A DNA stretch of 64,000 nucleotides from Cryptomeria japonica (lineage: Eukaryota > Streptophyta > Pinopsida > Cupressales > Cupressaceae): the NCBI RefSeq assembly GCF_030272615.1, contig NC_081415.1, positions 376,417,392 through 376,481,391 on the forward strand, read 5' to 3'. The notes under the pieces are model-generated. The model was not told the DNA's origin, did not search any database, and saw only the letters and a list, made by a program, of their open reading frames with translations. Shown here one piece after another: positions 48,701 through 61,229 of the stretch. Position 1 is the first letter of the stretch; every line of letters begins with the position of its first letter. A program made the position numbers and the translations under genes.

Positions 48701-49430
48701 GTTAATGGGCCACTTATGAAGTATCTCAGAGAAGACTTGACTCTTCGTCAGATAGTGAAGCAGCTACATGAGTGATGCATGCATTTTCTGTTGTGCCCAA
48801 ATTTATCTCTTTGTTATGATCTATGAGGATTGGTGATCTCTCAGGAACATGATCACTAATGAGGGGAAGAAGAGATTCCTCATCTTTTGGTGCCTCAAAG
48901 AGGTTTTCACCAGAAGATACACCCTTTATTTTTACTATTTTATGGTCTAAAGATGCCTCTGAAAGGTTTTCACCACAAGACTCTTGACTTTTTTATTCTT
49001 TTTTAATTTTGTGGTTAGGGATTCCATCTTCCCCAAAATATCCCTGAGAATCGATCTTGTACACTATGTTATTCTTAGGATGATAGTACGGTGAACACTC
49101 TGTTGCCCCTAGAAATTCTAGGAGAAATGTGTCATTTTGGAATGTGTCTAGGTGTGTAAAAATTTGACCCCAATCAATAAGTTCAGGATGGTGAAGGGGA
49201 AGGTCAATTAAGAGGACAAATGTATCAAAGAGGTTGGATGTGTCAAAGATTGAGGAGCTATCTATATTGTCATACTCTTGTTTGACAACCTCCTTAGGTA
49301 TGTCATCAATATCAGTAAAAACATTTTTGTTGCTTCCAAAAGTGCCATCCAAAGTGGAGGCTTCATGAGAGGGATGTCCAAAATCAAGCCCTTGATGGTT
49401 AACATTGATAGATGGATCCATAGGTCTTTT
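45720..49430 (-). pseudogene. Badly decayed gypsy pol (Tat-like)
   Basis: Reading leftwards: an N-terminal linker frame (49421-48993, MDPSINVNHQGLDF), RT from 48655 (IHPRIALLVKAKLEKLL, IDYSEWISNMVP, then YVDN in place of YVDD near 48215), RNase H remnants (KLICKLDPLKYLLSKTTLT), a second RNase H (RDSQLVIRQVNNEYQT), and integrase scraps down to 45756 (HKFEVEDLVLRENSRNQQ). Many stops and frameshifts occur throughout. Gag and protease are not seen to the right; the hAT element begins at 49508, and 63838-64000 beyond it may continue this gypsy. Confidence 0.85.
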
Positions 49431-49499
49431 GATTCCTTGATCTTCTTTGCCTAATTTGTCACCTTGTTAATTCCATTTTTGAGTGGCCCATTTGTGGGT

Positions 49500-49507
49500 G
49501 GGTGGGT
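49500..49507. repeat. Left 8-bp target site duplication of the hAT element
   Basis: GGGTGGGT immediately before CAGAGATTAC, identical to 63830-63837. It lies in a short GGGT run, which slightly lowers its specificity. Confidence 0.85.
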
Positions 49508-49521
49508 CAGAGATTACTTTA
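49508..49521 (+). repeat. Left terminal inverted repeat
   Basis: CAGAGATTACTTTA; mismatches to the right end at positions 4 and 8. Confidence 0.85.
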
Positions 49522-51532
49522 GTGGTGAATATTTGCCAATGGCAAATTTTTCACGTCGGCAACCTGGGAAATGGCAAATATTTTGTACTGATTGGGGGTG
49601 GCCATGTCGCCAGAACATTATCAATTTCCTGTTACTACTTATCAAATTGCCATTAGTTTCATATCCAAAGTCATACTATATTCTAGTCGGTTAGTATTAT
49701 CGAATCATGCAGTCGGTACACATAGAGAAGTTGGTATGAACAGTCTAGTCGGTTATTGAAGAAAGCAGTCACAAAACATAGTATTCACAGAGCTGTTTAC
49801 TGAGTAAAGGTTCATGGCTACCGAGTGGTAAAGTTAACTCACTGAGTTGATATTCACCGCGTGAAACGTCATACTAGATACATTGAACCTAGACATGCAC
49901 ATGAAAACGTGTTACAAGATCGAGGCACATCTAACCGTTTTTTGCATTGGAAATTGCACTAGGATATTGTGCATGATTACAAGATCAATCTAACCTATGA
50001 GATACTTTTTTTAATTGAAGAATATTTTTGTAAGATCAAAGCAATGAATCAGATCATCGCTGTAAGAGATCTATATATACAACATGATTCTAGGGTTAGA
50101 CATAAGACATGATATGATGTGATAAGAGATGCAATGAGATAGAGTGTGTATACATGAAGAAAGACTGTTACAGAGACACAGAGAGGTCACCGAGATGGTT
50201 ATCAGTGAACAGTCGAAGAACAGAGTAAATAGAAGGGTTTACCAAGTTTCATTATGGGTTACCAAGGTATGCTACAAGCTAGGTAATCTTATTCAGAGCA
50301 CATAGAATTTGCTTTAACATTTTAGATGTAAAGTTGTAGATATTTGTAATGATTATATTGTAATATTTTGAAGTTGTAAGAGAAACCTTTAATAGGGTAA
50401 AAGACTCTAACCAAGTCTATAAATTGTAAATCCTTTAACCAGGTGCTACACTTATATAGTGTTGTACAAATCCTTTAGTAAGGTAGATCTAACTGATCTT
50501 AATACTCCTAACAGGGTAAGCTATCAGAAATAGCTAAATGTAGCTCTAACCGAGCATTCTTTATTATTGCAGAAGTGAAGTTGTGGGTGCCATCCCCACC
50601 GCAGTTTTTCTCTCTAACCAAGAGTTTCTGCATGACCAAAATATATGTGTCATGGAGTGAATCATGTATGACTATTATCTGTTGATTATAGTTTTATTTT
50701 ATGTTACTGCACTATTCTGTTTATGCATAACAGTAAGGTTATTACAAAGGAAAATTTTTGGAGTACTGATTCACCCCTCCCCTCTCAGTACATTAGCTTT
50801 CTATATTGGGCCTAACATTTCCATCAAATTCATGGCCCAATTGCCATATATTTTATGTAATTAAATTTTTCTATGTGAGGATTTCGCCAATACAATATAC
50901 GATGGACACACGGTAAATTCAATTTTTTTCCCTACACTCTCCGAGGTTGCCTTAATAGACGACCATAATTCGCCTATAGGCATGTGAAAATTTGTTAGCT
51001 AGGAGGACCCAATTCACTTGACAATTTTCTGACGCATGTCTCCAGTCACCCCAACTTTCGCCAACTATATTGTATTTTCCAATTATTTGGATGACCCATA
51101 ATCGCCTCGAAAATTACATAAGTTGTGTTATAGTTATGCAGGATTCGCCAAATATTTGTATACCATATTAAATTCCCACAGAATTCACCATATAAGGATT
51201 GGTATAAATACATGCAAAGATCAGATCCATCTCTACACAATCTGGTGGGATCTAGGCTTTGAATTCTGATCAATAGCGAACTTTCAGACTAAGGAAAATC
51301 ATTGTTGTTGATTGCATTCGCGACTGCTAGTGACCTAAAGGTGAGCGATCATATTTTTGAAGTGTTATAATGTTACTCTGAATTTATCTAAATTTGTTTG
51401 CATTGTTGAGTTCATTTTTATTCAGTGGTGACCCGTCAGTGCCAAGTGGTCAGTCGAGACATTTAGACCTCAGACATCTAGATTGTAGGTCGTAGGGCCA
51501 ATGAAAAATATATTATACTTTAAAGTCTATTA
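49522..51532. other. hAT left subterminal region, interrupted by a solo LTR
   Basis: No gene. TTCGCCA or close variants occur at 49606, 50883, 50969, 51057, 51102 and 51144 on the plus strand. A solo copia LTR (49630-50817) interrupts it. The transposase frame opens soon after. Confidence 0.65.
49630..50817 (+). mobile_element. Solo copia-type LTR
   Basis: 1188 bases from TGTTACTAC to GGCCTAACA, flanked by the perfect 5-bp duplication TTTCC (49625-49629 and 50818-50822). A C-rich stretch and CTCTCAGTA are near the 3' end (50773-50790). No internal copia sequence is present, so this is the product of LTR-LTR recombination. It lies 122 bases inside the hAT left end and is therefore younger than the hAT insertion or travelled with it. 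Confidence 0.92.
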
Positions 51533-54296
51533 TTGCTTCTTCAACAAATTGATATTTTTTTGGCAGACTTTATTTCATTGGAGATGTCAAACATGAAGAA
51601 GGGTAGGAAACTTGAATGTGGGGAAGGCCATGAGAGGCCAACAAAAAGTAGAGCGTTGTCTTCGTACTTTGTCTTTGGAAAAGATTGTGGTGAAAATCAG
51701 GAAGGTACATCATCACAAGTACAAGTACAAAATTCACAACCTACACAACATGTTGAAGATGGCGGTGAACCTGATATCTTAGATCAGGGTGATCTTGAAG
51801 AAGATTATCTGGTAGATGCCCAAGTTAGCCGGAATGATATAATCGACTTGGGTGATAATGCCATTGATGATAATGCATAGAAGGGGAAAATAAAAGCCAG
51901 ATCAAAAAAGGATGAACCACAATCAAAAAAGGATCGGGAGTGGGATATGACAGTGAGGAATTTTCAAATTAATTGGGCATCAAAGTATCCATTCATTGAA
52001 CTAATGGAGAATCCAATTGAAGGTGAGCCTCCAATACAATGTAGGTGTAAGATATGCACTTGGAAACATAACAAGGAAATTAGGTTGCAACTGAAATTTG
52101 ACACCATAGAAAAGCATATGGGTAAAGTTTATGAAAAACAAATGATAGACGAGGTTGAAAAAAAAGTGATAAGATGGAAAATAAAGGAGGAATGTAAGCA
52201 TGTGAGGAATGCCGAAGAGTATTATTTTCATGAGAAAATAAAAACGAAGCCTATTGAAGTTAAAGGTTCTATTGAAGCTAGGTTTGGAAAAGCAATGCAA
52301 ATAGAACAATTGGGAAAAGTTGTTCAGTTAAGCGTTGCTTTTTATATTTTGAGCAGAGGGTGTGCTATGACAGATTTCCCATCAATTAGTGGTTTATTAC
52401 ACTTTTTAAAAGTTCCTAACCATCCTAATAGACATGGGTCAGTAAATAGTGGATGGAAATGGGCAAGTTGTCTTGCTGAGGTTGAAAAAGAAGATGTAAA
52501 GGAAAAAATAAGAGAGTCAAATTTTATTGCATTTTCTTTAGATGAAGTTACGGCAGTAGACAATACTTCATGGGTATGCATGCATGTTTATACTGTAGAG
52601 AATCATACCCACCAACCTCATCTACTATCTGTTGCTAAAATGAAGGAGAGTGTGACAATGGAAAATTTATTTCAACTAGTAAAGAGAAGTTTAATTGAAT
52701 ATGGAGGTATGGATGACATGACGGTTGCCAAAAAATTGGTTTGTGTTGGAGCAGATGGAGCTTCAGTAATGCAAGTTCATAGGAACGGTCTTTGTACAAA
52801 GATTGAAACTTCATTTGCACCGTATATTACTGCAATTCACTGCATGGCTCACATAATGAATCTAGCTTTTGGAATTGTGAGCAAGTTTTCTTTGGTAAAA
52901 AAAATTGAAATTTTAATCAGAGATCTCTACTCACACTTTTGTCGAAGTCCCAAGCAATTTATGGAATTTCAACACTTTACTGATGAAATAACTGATGAGA
53001 ACAAGCTTCTCAAGGATAATGATACAAAATGGATCTCTTTGGATGGTCCAGCACATCAATTTTTTTTCAGAATATCTGTCCTTGATTGGACTATTTCACA
53101 CAACTTGCGTTGAATCAGATCAACCGAAATTTCCTGACCTTCTTCGGAGGTTAAGTAATCTAGAGACACTCTTAACTTTAGCAGCTCTTCTACCCATGTT
53201 AGAGGAAATGAGGAATATTATGAAGGCTGCCCAAAAAAGCACTCAGTATATTGCAGAATATGCTACGTTGTATAATATGACATGCATAACCCTCGACAAT
53301 CTCTATTGAAATCAACCAACACTATCTGATGAAAAATTTGTTAAGTGGCAGATACTCATAGATTTGAACAATCCTGATAACTTTTTACAAATCGGAGTAG
53401 ATGGGGAGGTATGTTGCAATGTATGGGGAGTTGAGATACCAATGCACTTCTATACCATGGTCGACCCCGAGGAACTAGGAAAGTGCCCCAGGAAGCAACT
53501 AGCAAGAGTTACAAGGGAAGATTTTGACAAGATTGTTGAGAATGTAACTACTTCTATGAAGAAAATTGTGTATGATCTTTACTCACAAATTAGAAGTAGA
53601 TTCCCTCTTAACAACCTACTTGAAGCCATGTCTATTGTGTTTCCTCATTATTGGATCCTCAATAGTGCAGCTGATTTTCGAAGTAAGCTACTGACTTTGA
53701 TAAAACAATTTTGCATATCCAGAGAATTGAATAGAGTAACTATAAATGGAATATTAGATGAAACTCATCTTCAAGAGAAATCATCTCATTTTGCATACAC
53801 CATGAGAGAACAATATGGCAAAATGGAGAACCCTCGCGAAGAGGGATCAGTAACAAGGCTTTGGAAATATATAGCTGAGAATGTAGCGTTGCGTGATTCA
53901 ATGCCAGAATATTTGAAGCTTGTTCATTTATATATTACCATGATATTATGTTTGGTGGAAGATGAGAGAGTTTTCAGTGCTTTGGGGTTCCTACAATCAA
54001 AGCTAAGAAACAAACTAGACAAAAATTTGTAAAATTGCTTGAGGCTCTATACATCTAGGTATAATGTCCACACTTTTCCTTACAATAGGGAATTGCAAAT
54101 CTGGAGGTCCAAATGTGAAAGAAGATGTTTGGGCAACACTTCAAACCAAAGTGCCAGTGGAACTATTGACTCATGTACTGGACCTACTAGTAGCATTGAG
54201 ATGCGGTTCAATGAAGGTATGCAGACTTGGAGTGAAGAAACCACATACAAGAATCAAGAAAGCTCTAAAATTGATGAGGATGAATGGCAACTGTAA
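51533..54296 (+). pseudogene. hAT-superfamily transposase, broken
   Basis: The N-terminal acidic region (51533-51880) ends in a TAG (51878-51880) and continues in frame. A BED-like Cys/His zinc motif, CRCKICTWKH...EKH, is at 52040-52120. The RNase H-like core follows: FSLDEVTAVDNTSWVCMHVY, VCVGADGASVM, then AIHCMAHIMNLAFGIVSKF and DNDTKWISLDGPA. A T8 run at 53060-53067 shifts the frame; the downstream frame reads SEYLSLIGLFH and on through a TGA (53307-53309) and a TAA (54030-54032). The C-terminal dimerisation region is clear (LVEDERVFSALGFLQSKLRN). It resembles the ZNF862/C17orf113-like hAT group. The transposase would cut and join the element ends at 49508 and 63829. Confidence 0.93.
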
Positions 54297-55202
54297 GAGA
54301 TTGGTACTTATTAATCTTATTACTATATCTCATCATTCATATTACAAAAGCATATTACTTTTTGCAATTAGAATTTAATATTGATTTGTAATTGTATTTT
54401 TCAACTTTCTATTTCTAGATTTAAAATAGCATAATAAAAGACCATAATGTGTTTATTAATATAGAGATGTTTATTGTTTATTTAGACATGTTTGAGAACT
54501 TAGATTTTCATTAATTATTTCAAAATATAGCCATATGATACAATTCATTCAATAGTAATACACCAATCTGTGTGATTCTCCATGCAAAAGTCAATACAAA
54601 GTTCCAGAACCCTTTGCAAATGACCCTGAATTCCCTTTTATAGAAACAAGGGAGCAACAACAGCTTCAGGTCGAATTACAACATGCGAAGACTCAACATC
54701 AAAATCACAAACTCAACACAAATTTACATGGCCATAACAAGCCGGATTGGCAATTTAACAACTGCTGCATGTCTAATGTCTCCTGTTCAAAAAATAGAGT
54801 TCAAAATTAAATATTAATTCACGCCATGACAAATTAAATATAGATAATAGCAGTGCCTAAAACCTAGTAATCAGAAATAGAGAAATGCAAAAATGTTAAA
54901 GCTTGGGAGAATTTGAGAATACAAATTTACAAGCTGAATTTTTGCACTGTGAATCATAGATTCATAGGCTGGATTAGCAATTTAGCAATAGCGAGTACTA
55001 GTTTTTTTCTATTCATAAAATAGAGTTATTTCAAGCGATGCCAAATTCCAAACATAAAAACATAAAACCTTGAAATTAAGAGTAAAAGAAGAAAATTGTG
55101 CAATACATACTATGATTCTTAAGATATATGTGCCAGTTTTTGTAGGGTGCTCCACTCTTTGTATGATGGAAGGTCAATATTTTGTAAACTATGGAAATTC
55201 AA
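54297..55202. other. Spacer between convergent transposase and ORF-X copy 3
   Basis: No gene. A segment with GCCGGATTGGCAATTTA (about 54742) and a similar one with GGCTGGATTAGCAATTTA (about 54968) lie some 226 bases apart, each followed by an AAAATAGAGTT word, suggesting an old imperfect duplication. A minus-strand TATAAAA occurs near 54638. Confidence 0.5.
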
Positions 55203-58200
55203 CTACAACTTTGTCAACATTCCATATTTAGAAGAGTGACTTGACATCACTCTTTCACCCAATACCGAATTCAGAGTTGTAAATGGTTGGATGAATTCCA
55301 GAAAGCTTTGGGGAGTTGTGTCCTTAGGAAGCAAGTCTAAATCAGAATTCATTTTTATCTCCATGCTTTTTTTGTAAGCTTCTTTTCCAATGAATTTATT
55401 TGATGGGTCAACAGTCTTAGGCAAACCAATTTTAATCAAATTAGTTTTCTTTTCTTGCAGCTTCAATATCTTTTTGCCACATTTATCCATAACTTATGAT
55501 GTTTCCCTTAGTTTCTGGCATTTTTGAATTATAGATGATGTCTTAACTGTGGCATCAATGCGGCTCTTAATTCTCTTGGATGCCAAGTACCTATCACTGG
55601 TACTATAGACTACTTGCAGAATCTGTTTTGCCATATCCTCTTTTGAATAAACATGTATGATCTTCTCAAAGTGCCCTTTGATTTTCATATAAATTACTCT
55701 CATTTCTTTCATTGAATTCAAACCATTCACACAACTTGTCACTCCTTTGCATTATTTGCTACCAAATTTTTTCTTGTATATACTTCATTGTATTTTTCAT
55801 AGTATCTTTTAATCTATCCTCCAAAGTTTTAATTTTATCATTTGCATTGTGCAAGTCTTCTTTTATTTGTGCACAATTTTTTCCTTCTTCCTCTACTTCC
55901 TCTTGCAAATGTTTTTCTTTTTCCTTCTCATGATCCAATAGGTCTTGTGTTTTTCTTATTTCGGCAACAACAGACTCATAAATTTTGTATAATTTTTGAA
56001 AACTGGCTCTTTCCTCATCAATTTTTTTTACTGCTTTTAGCCAGCTTTTCTCTCAAGTCCTTCAATTCTGCATCCATCTTCTCCTGCTTCGCAATTTCTA
56101 CTACAGAGCCCGAATTTTTTATCCTTTTCTGTAAATCATTGCACTTGTTATCTGCTGCTTTCCTCTTTGATTTTTTTGTTTGCTAGGTCTTCCTGTAACT
56201 TTTCCTTTTTGTTTCTCCGGTTTATTTTTTCTCTCTCCACCTTTAGCAGTGAAGTGTAGACCACTTCGTTAGTCCTTTTTGACACACTAATTTTGTCCAC
56301 ATTATGTACTTTGGAAAAATCCATTTGGAGGGTGCTAACTTGAAATTCAGAGGGATCTGTCTGACTGTGTGGTGGATTTTTATCTTTAGTTGGGGGCATA
56401 ACAACCATGAACTCCATTATATCTTTGTGTGGGTCATATGTTGGAAATACACCATTCCTTACAGGTTGTTCGTCTAAAAATTCAGTCAGGGCAACCCTAT
56501 GAAATGCTCTCTTTTTTTCTTTATTTTTATGTGTTGTGTGTTCAAATTTTTCATAGTAATCATGAAATTGAAAATCTAGGCTTGCTGAAGCAATTGAATG
56601 TTTGAAAGGTGACATAGGAATAACAAAGGCTCTAGTTCCACTTATGCCTATGGTTTTAACTAATGCATTATTAGGATTACCAACAACCTTTCCTGATCCT
56701 CTCCCACTGACACTTTCATGTGTATTTTTCATAATCTTTTGAGGTGTGTGATCTGAAGCTGCAAATGATTGATTTGTAGTAGCAGTGGCACTTGATATAG
56801 GATTCTCAATAGTATGATATTAAGTATCTACCACTAGTGGCCTCTTGCGAGAAATATTTTTTTGTAGCCCTTGTCCAACACCAAGACAACTAGTACTAGT
56901 ACTAGTACCCATGCCAACCCCACCAATCATAGCGGCACTTTATTGAACAATAATAGGAATACTATCCCCAGATTCCCCACCAGTGGCAGTGGCACTTGAT
57001 TCACCACCAATGGGAATACCATGATGTGGTGGTGGTTGTGGATTTGAACCGAAAACAAATGTAGGTGGACCCTGAGGGTAATGAGTAGTACCTTTCCATG
57101 ATGAATCTGAAGAATCAAATTCAATGATTGGTTTAATAGGAGCTTTTGATTTAGAATCTGATGGAAGTTGTACCTCAAGTGGATACCAAATGCCTTCTCC
57201 TCTGGGACCCAGACCACCACCTTCCCATTTTTTCCACAATGTTTGCCCCTTTGCTATATTTTTCTTTCATGGACTCAATGACACCACCTAATATTTTAGG
57301 GATTGTAGTAGTTGTTGGAGTGGGCTCAACCTCATACTCATCATCATCTTCAATCCTATCATATGTTGTTGTGGGATGCTCCATATTCCACAATTTGCTA
57401 GACTCTTCATCCTCGTCGATGGTCTCAAATTTTGCATTGGTCTTTGGTTCACCGATATTCTTCATCATAGTCCAAAAATCATTTATTTTAGTTTGAGTCC
57501 AATAACTCTCTTTAAATTCTTGCAGAATTGATTTGGGAATAGATTTGTTAGATGGATTAGCATATTTTTGGTAGAAATTGTAGGACCTCCTATTTTGGAT
57601 GCCTTGACCCTCCTCTGTTGTCCTTTGTGTGTGCAATGCCATAATTTGTGATGGAATTTCTACCATTGAAATGTTATTGTCAGCAAAAATTTTCTCCATC
57701 TCTTTTTTATCTCATCCCAAGAGTCCATGTTTCTAAGCTTTTCTAGCAATGGTTTACTTTCATGTTGACATAATGCTGAAGAGTTCCCATTTTTCTTTAG
57801 CCTTGCTTGAACTACACCGATTGGATCATACTGCTAGAGACCCTCATCACCATAGCTAAAAACTATCAAAAAAACATGTGCCACATTGAATGCTTTTCTC
57901 TCAAATGTGAACCCTCCACATGAGAAAGGCAAGGAAGGACATATGCTCTTCTTTTGCTGACCATGGAAGTTCCTATCTATTCTCTCCAACTGCTGTACAT
58001 ATTCCAATGCAAATACCCTCTCTGTCACATGTATTGGAAGTCTGTATGGTTTTACTGCTGATCTGTAAAACCTTAACACAATGAATTCTTCCATGAAGAA
58101 CTAGTCAACCAGTTGTATTTGACTTCTGAGTTGAATGCAATCTCTACAAGACACAAGAAATCTAGGCATTGGAATGCTTGTAATTTCATTATACATTGGT

Positions 58201-59134
58201 GCCAAAAAGAAGTCTACAAAGTGATTGTAGTTCTTTCTGTTATCATGTATCCTTATCTTTGGTGTACATTCATATATTGGACACTCTGTTATGTTCTTAG
58301 TCTTCTCATCAATTTTATAGTTCACATTTTGAAGATTGTTGGTCTCGAATATTGCATGATACTTGGATAGAAGGAGATAGCACAAGTAGGGTGAGAACCT
58401 AAATGTCTTATAGGAACCTTTTTGATCATTAGTAATTGTTTTTGCATGGATTGAACAATGTGCTCAATAAAATTATATCTTACAGGTTGACCTACACAAT
58501 GGATCTTAAAAATCATTTCAAGAAGGCTTGCACCCACTTCCCTATAATTTTCCAATCCCAAGCAAAATGATAGCAATGAAATAGTATCCCCAAACCATGG
58601 AACAAAAATGTTAGAATTATAAGGAGGCTTATGATTCTGATCCAACTGAGTACCTTGCTTTATTAGAGCTTTGATAAATGAGTCTCTGTGACTTGGATCA
58701 AGACTCTCATAATTCTCTGCCATCTTTCTTAGGTCAATTTGGACATTTGAGTTTTGTGCTTCAAACCCTAGGTTCAACAAATGAGAAAATTCTCCCACGT
58801 TTATGGATAGAATTTCCTCTTTTGTAATTTTATTGATAAATGCTTTTTTATCTTCATCATAATTTTTGACGCAGAGCATTACAAAATCAGGGCAAGGGAA
58901 TACTTCAGGCAACACCATGCTTCCCAATCCAACATCCCACGATGTGATTTTATTTGTTCTTAGTTTTAACATTGAGTTGAAAATAGTAAATTTTACCCTG
59001 GATGGATTTGTCGCCTTATTAGATAATGCATATCTAATATCTATGATATGCTTTTCACCATGGATAACAGGGTCATAAATATCATGGTATTCATCAATGA
59101 AACCTAGTGTTTTAACCAGTTCTGTTAGGTACAT
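55203..59134 (-). pseudogene. ORF-X copy 3: large transposon-associated protein of unknown function
   Basis: From the ATG at 59134 (MYLTELVKTLGFIDEYHD) a 270-codon frame carries KITKEEILSINVGEFSHLLN, matching the motif of ORF-X copies 1 and 2, and NFIEHIVQSMQKQLLMIKK. After a frameshift at about 58385 comes LCYLLLSKYHAIFE, the conserved hydrophobic stretch. Later parts, across frameshifts near 58100-57699 and 57239, are acidic and Pro/Ser/Thr-rich. A long coiled coil (about 56150-55760, for example DLLDHEKEKEKHLQEEVEEE) and a C-terminal segment (FLEFIQPFTTLNSVLGERVM) follow. In total about 1300 codons, the most complete copy here. It converges on the hAT transposase within one pair of TIRs. 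Confidence 0.7.
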
Positions 59135-59589
59135 TTTTTTTTCACTTGGCTTCCTGTTGAACTGTTGCTTCCTGTTTTCCCCATCATTGTTATTGTTAAT
59201 AATTCAAAATAATGCTAGATACAAAACTGAAAATGCTAACCCTCAAATCGGACCACGAGATTAAAAAAATTAAAAAAGGCAGGATGTGTTCTAGATTTTA
59301 CCCAAAATTTCTATTTCACTAGATTGGTGCAAACAGTCTTTGTTGCAATTTGCATTCCTCAATCTAGTAGCTATTTCAGAATCTCCCTCAATTTACTGGT
59401 TTGTCCATGAAATGAAATACAATTATGATTTATGAGTCACTTATTTTGAAAACTCTGAAAAGTATAAAAGTAATACTTAGGGAAAAATATCTAGAATCAT
59501 GTTGTAATTTTAATAATTATTATTAATATCTATTCGTCGCCGAAGGACAAAATATTCATTACTTCAGTCTAAATTCCGAGGACATTAAA
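59135..59589. other. Non-coding 5' flank of ORF-X copy 3
   Basis: AT-rich, no frame. It would hold the promoter of the minus-strand gene, but no TATA box in a convincing position was found. Confidence 0.4.
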
Positions 59590-60533
59590 TGTAAAACATT
59601 CAATTCTGGGCAAAGTTCTCACAAATGTGTTCACTTCCCACATTCGGGCCTAAATCCACCCTAAGCCGTTGATCTTTGCTCATCCAATGGACGATGGTAC
59701 TTGTTGTCAGATGTCATGGGTCCCATGACTTCTGCCATTTTTTGGTCAAGTCACCACACTCAAGTCACTTTTCGGGACTATTTTTTAAATCTGTTTAATC
59801 ATTTTAAACTTCCGCCCGAAAAAGAGCTTTATAGACTTAATTATATTTAATTAAATTTAAAACATTCAAATCCAGGCAAAGTTCTCACAAATGTGTTCAC
59901 TTCCCACATTCGGGCCGAAATCCACCCTAAGCCGTTGATATTTTCTCATCCAACAGACGATGGTACATGTTGTCAAATGTCATGGGTCCCATTACTTCTG
60001 CCATTTTTCGGGCATGTCACCACACTCAAGTCACTTTTCGGGACTGTTTTTTAAGTCTGTTTAATCATTTTAAACTTCCGCCCAAAAAAGAGCTTTATAG
60101 ACTTAATTATATTTAATTAAATTATAAATGTTCAATTCCAGATGAAGTTCTCACAAATGTGTTCACTTCCCACATTCAGGCCAAAATCCACCCTAAGTCG
60201 TTGATCTTTTCTCATCCAACAGATGATGGTACTTGTTGTCAGATGTCGTGGGTCACATGACTTCTTCCATTTTTTGGGCACGTCACCATACTCGTGTCAC
60301 TTTTTCGGGACTGTGTTTTTAAGTCTGTTTAATCATTTTAAACTTCCACCCAAAAAAGAGCTTTATAGACTTATATGACTTAATTATATTTAATTAAATT
60401 TAAAACTTTCAATTCCGGGCAAAGTTCTCACAAATGTGTTCACTTCCCACATTCAAGCCAAAATCCACCCTAAGTTGTTGATCTTTTCTCATCCAACGAA
60501 CGATGGTACCTGTTGTCAGATGTCGTGGGTCCC
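59590..60533. repeat. Tandem array of a ~266-bp unit, about 3.5 copies
   Basis: Units start near 59593, 59859, 60126 and 60402. Each has AAAGTTCTCACAAATGTGTT, CACTTCCCACATTC, CCACCCTAAG..GTTGAT, GGTAC.TGTTGTCA and GAGCTTTATAGACTTA. The last unit is cut at GTGGGTCCCATAAT. Copies differ by scattered substitutions and a few indels. Related fragments (TTCACCCTAAGCCATTGATC near 61050, TTCAGCCATTGATC near 63260) lie outside the array. Confidence 0.92.
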
Positions 60534-61229
60534 ATAATAAGAGACATTTAAAGATGTGCAATAGTTTGAGATAACTATTAAATAAAATGTTAATATTATT
60601 TGTAAAAATATGAAATTCAAAAATAGTATAGAAAATGAAACTCAGTTTCTAGAATAAAAAAAATAACTAAATAAAAATATAAATTTTGATATACAATTTG
60701 AAAGGTAAAAGTTTAATTTATAAAAGAAAACATACAATATTAATTTAAAGTTTAACAAAATTCTTTAAAAATATGTTTACAATATATAATTTTAAAATTT
60801 AGTTTAAGAATATAAATAAAAGTTCAATATAAATTTAGTGTAATATAAATTTTAATTTAATTTAATTTAATAAATAAATAAAGACTAAAAAAATATATAA
60901 AAGTTCAACATAAATTTAGTTTAATATAAATTTTAATTTAATATAATTTTAATTTAATTTAGTTCAAATTTATTTAATAAACAAATAGAGACTATAAAAA
61001 AATTATATGATTGTATTTATAACAAAGTTTATAGCCTCTATGAAAAATTCACCCTAAGCCATTGATCTAATTGAGTCTAATCATGTTCTCTAATTGAGTC
61101 TAGAATCTTGAATTTTCTTCTAATGACCTTGGCCTTGAGTCTAATAATTTGGTGAATCTTATTGATAAACCTGCACCTCCTAAGGACCTATGCAATATGC
61201 ATTACCTTTGATCTAAGTGAGACTATTGA
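60534..61229. other. Very AT-rich non-coding DNA
   Basis: TTTAATTTAATTTAATAAATAAA-like words recur at 60840-61000 in two imperfect blocks about 100 bases apart. There is no frame. Confidence 0.6.

Noticed and set aside
59590-60533. CRISPR-like array
   Set aside because: The unit is 266 bases with no spacers, and the context is eukaryotic; it is an ordinary tandem repeat.
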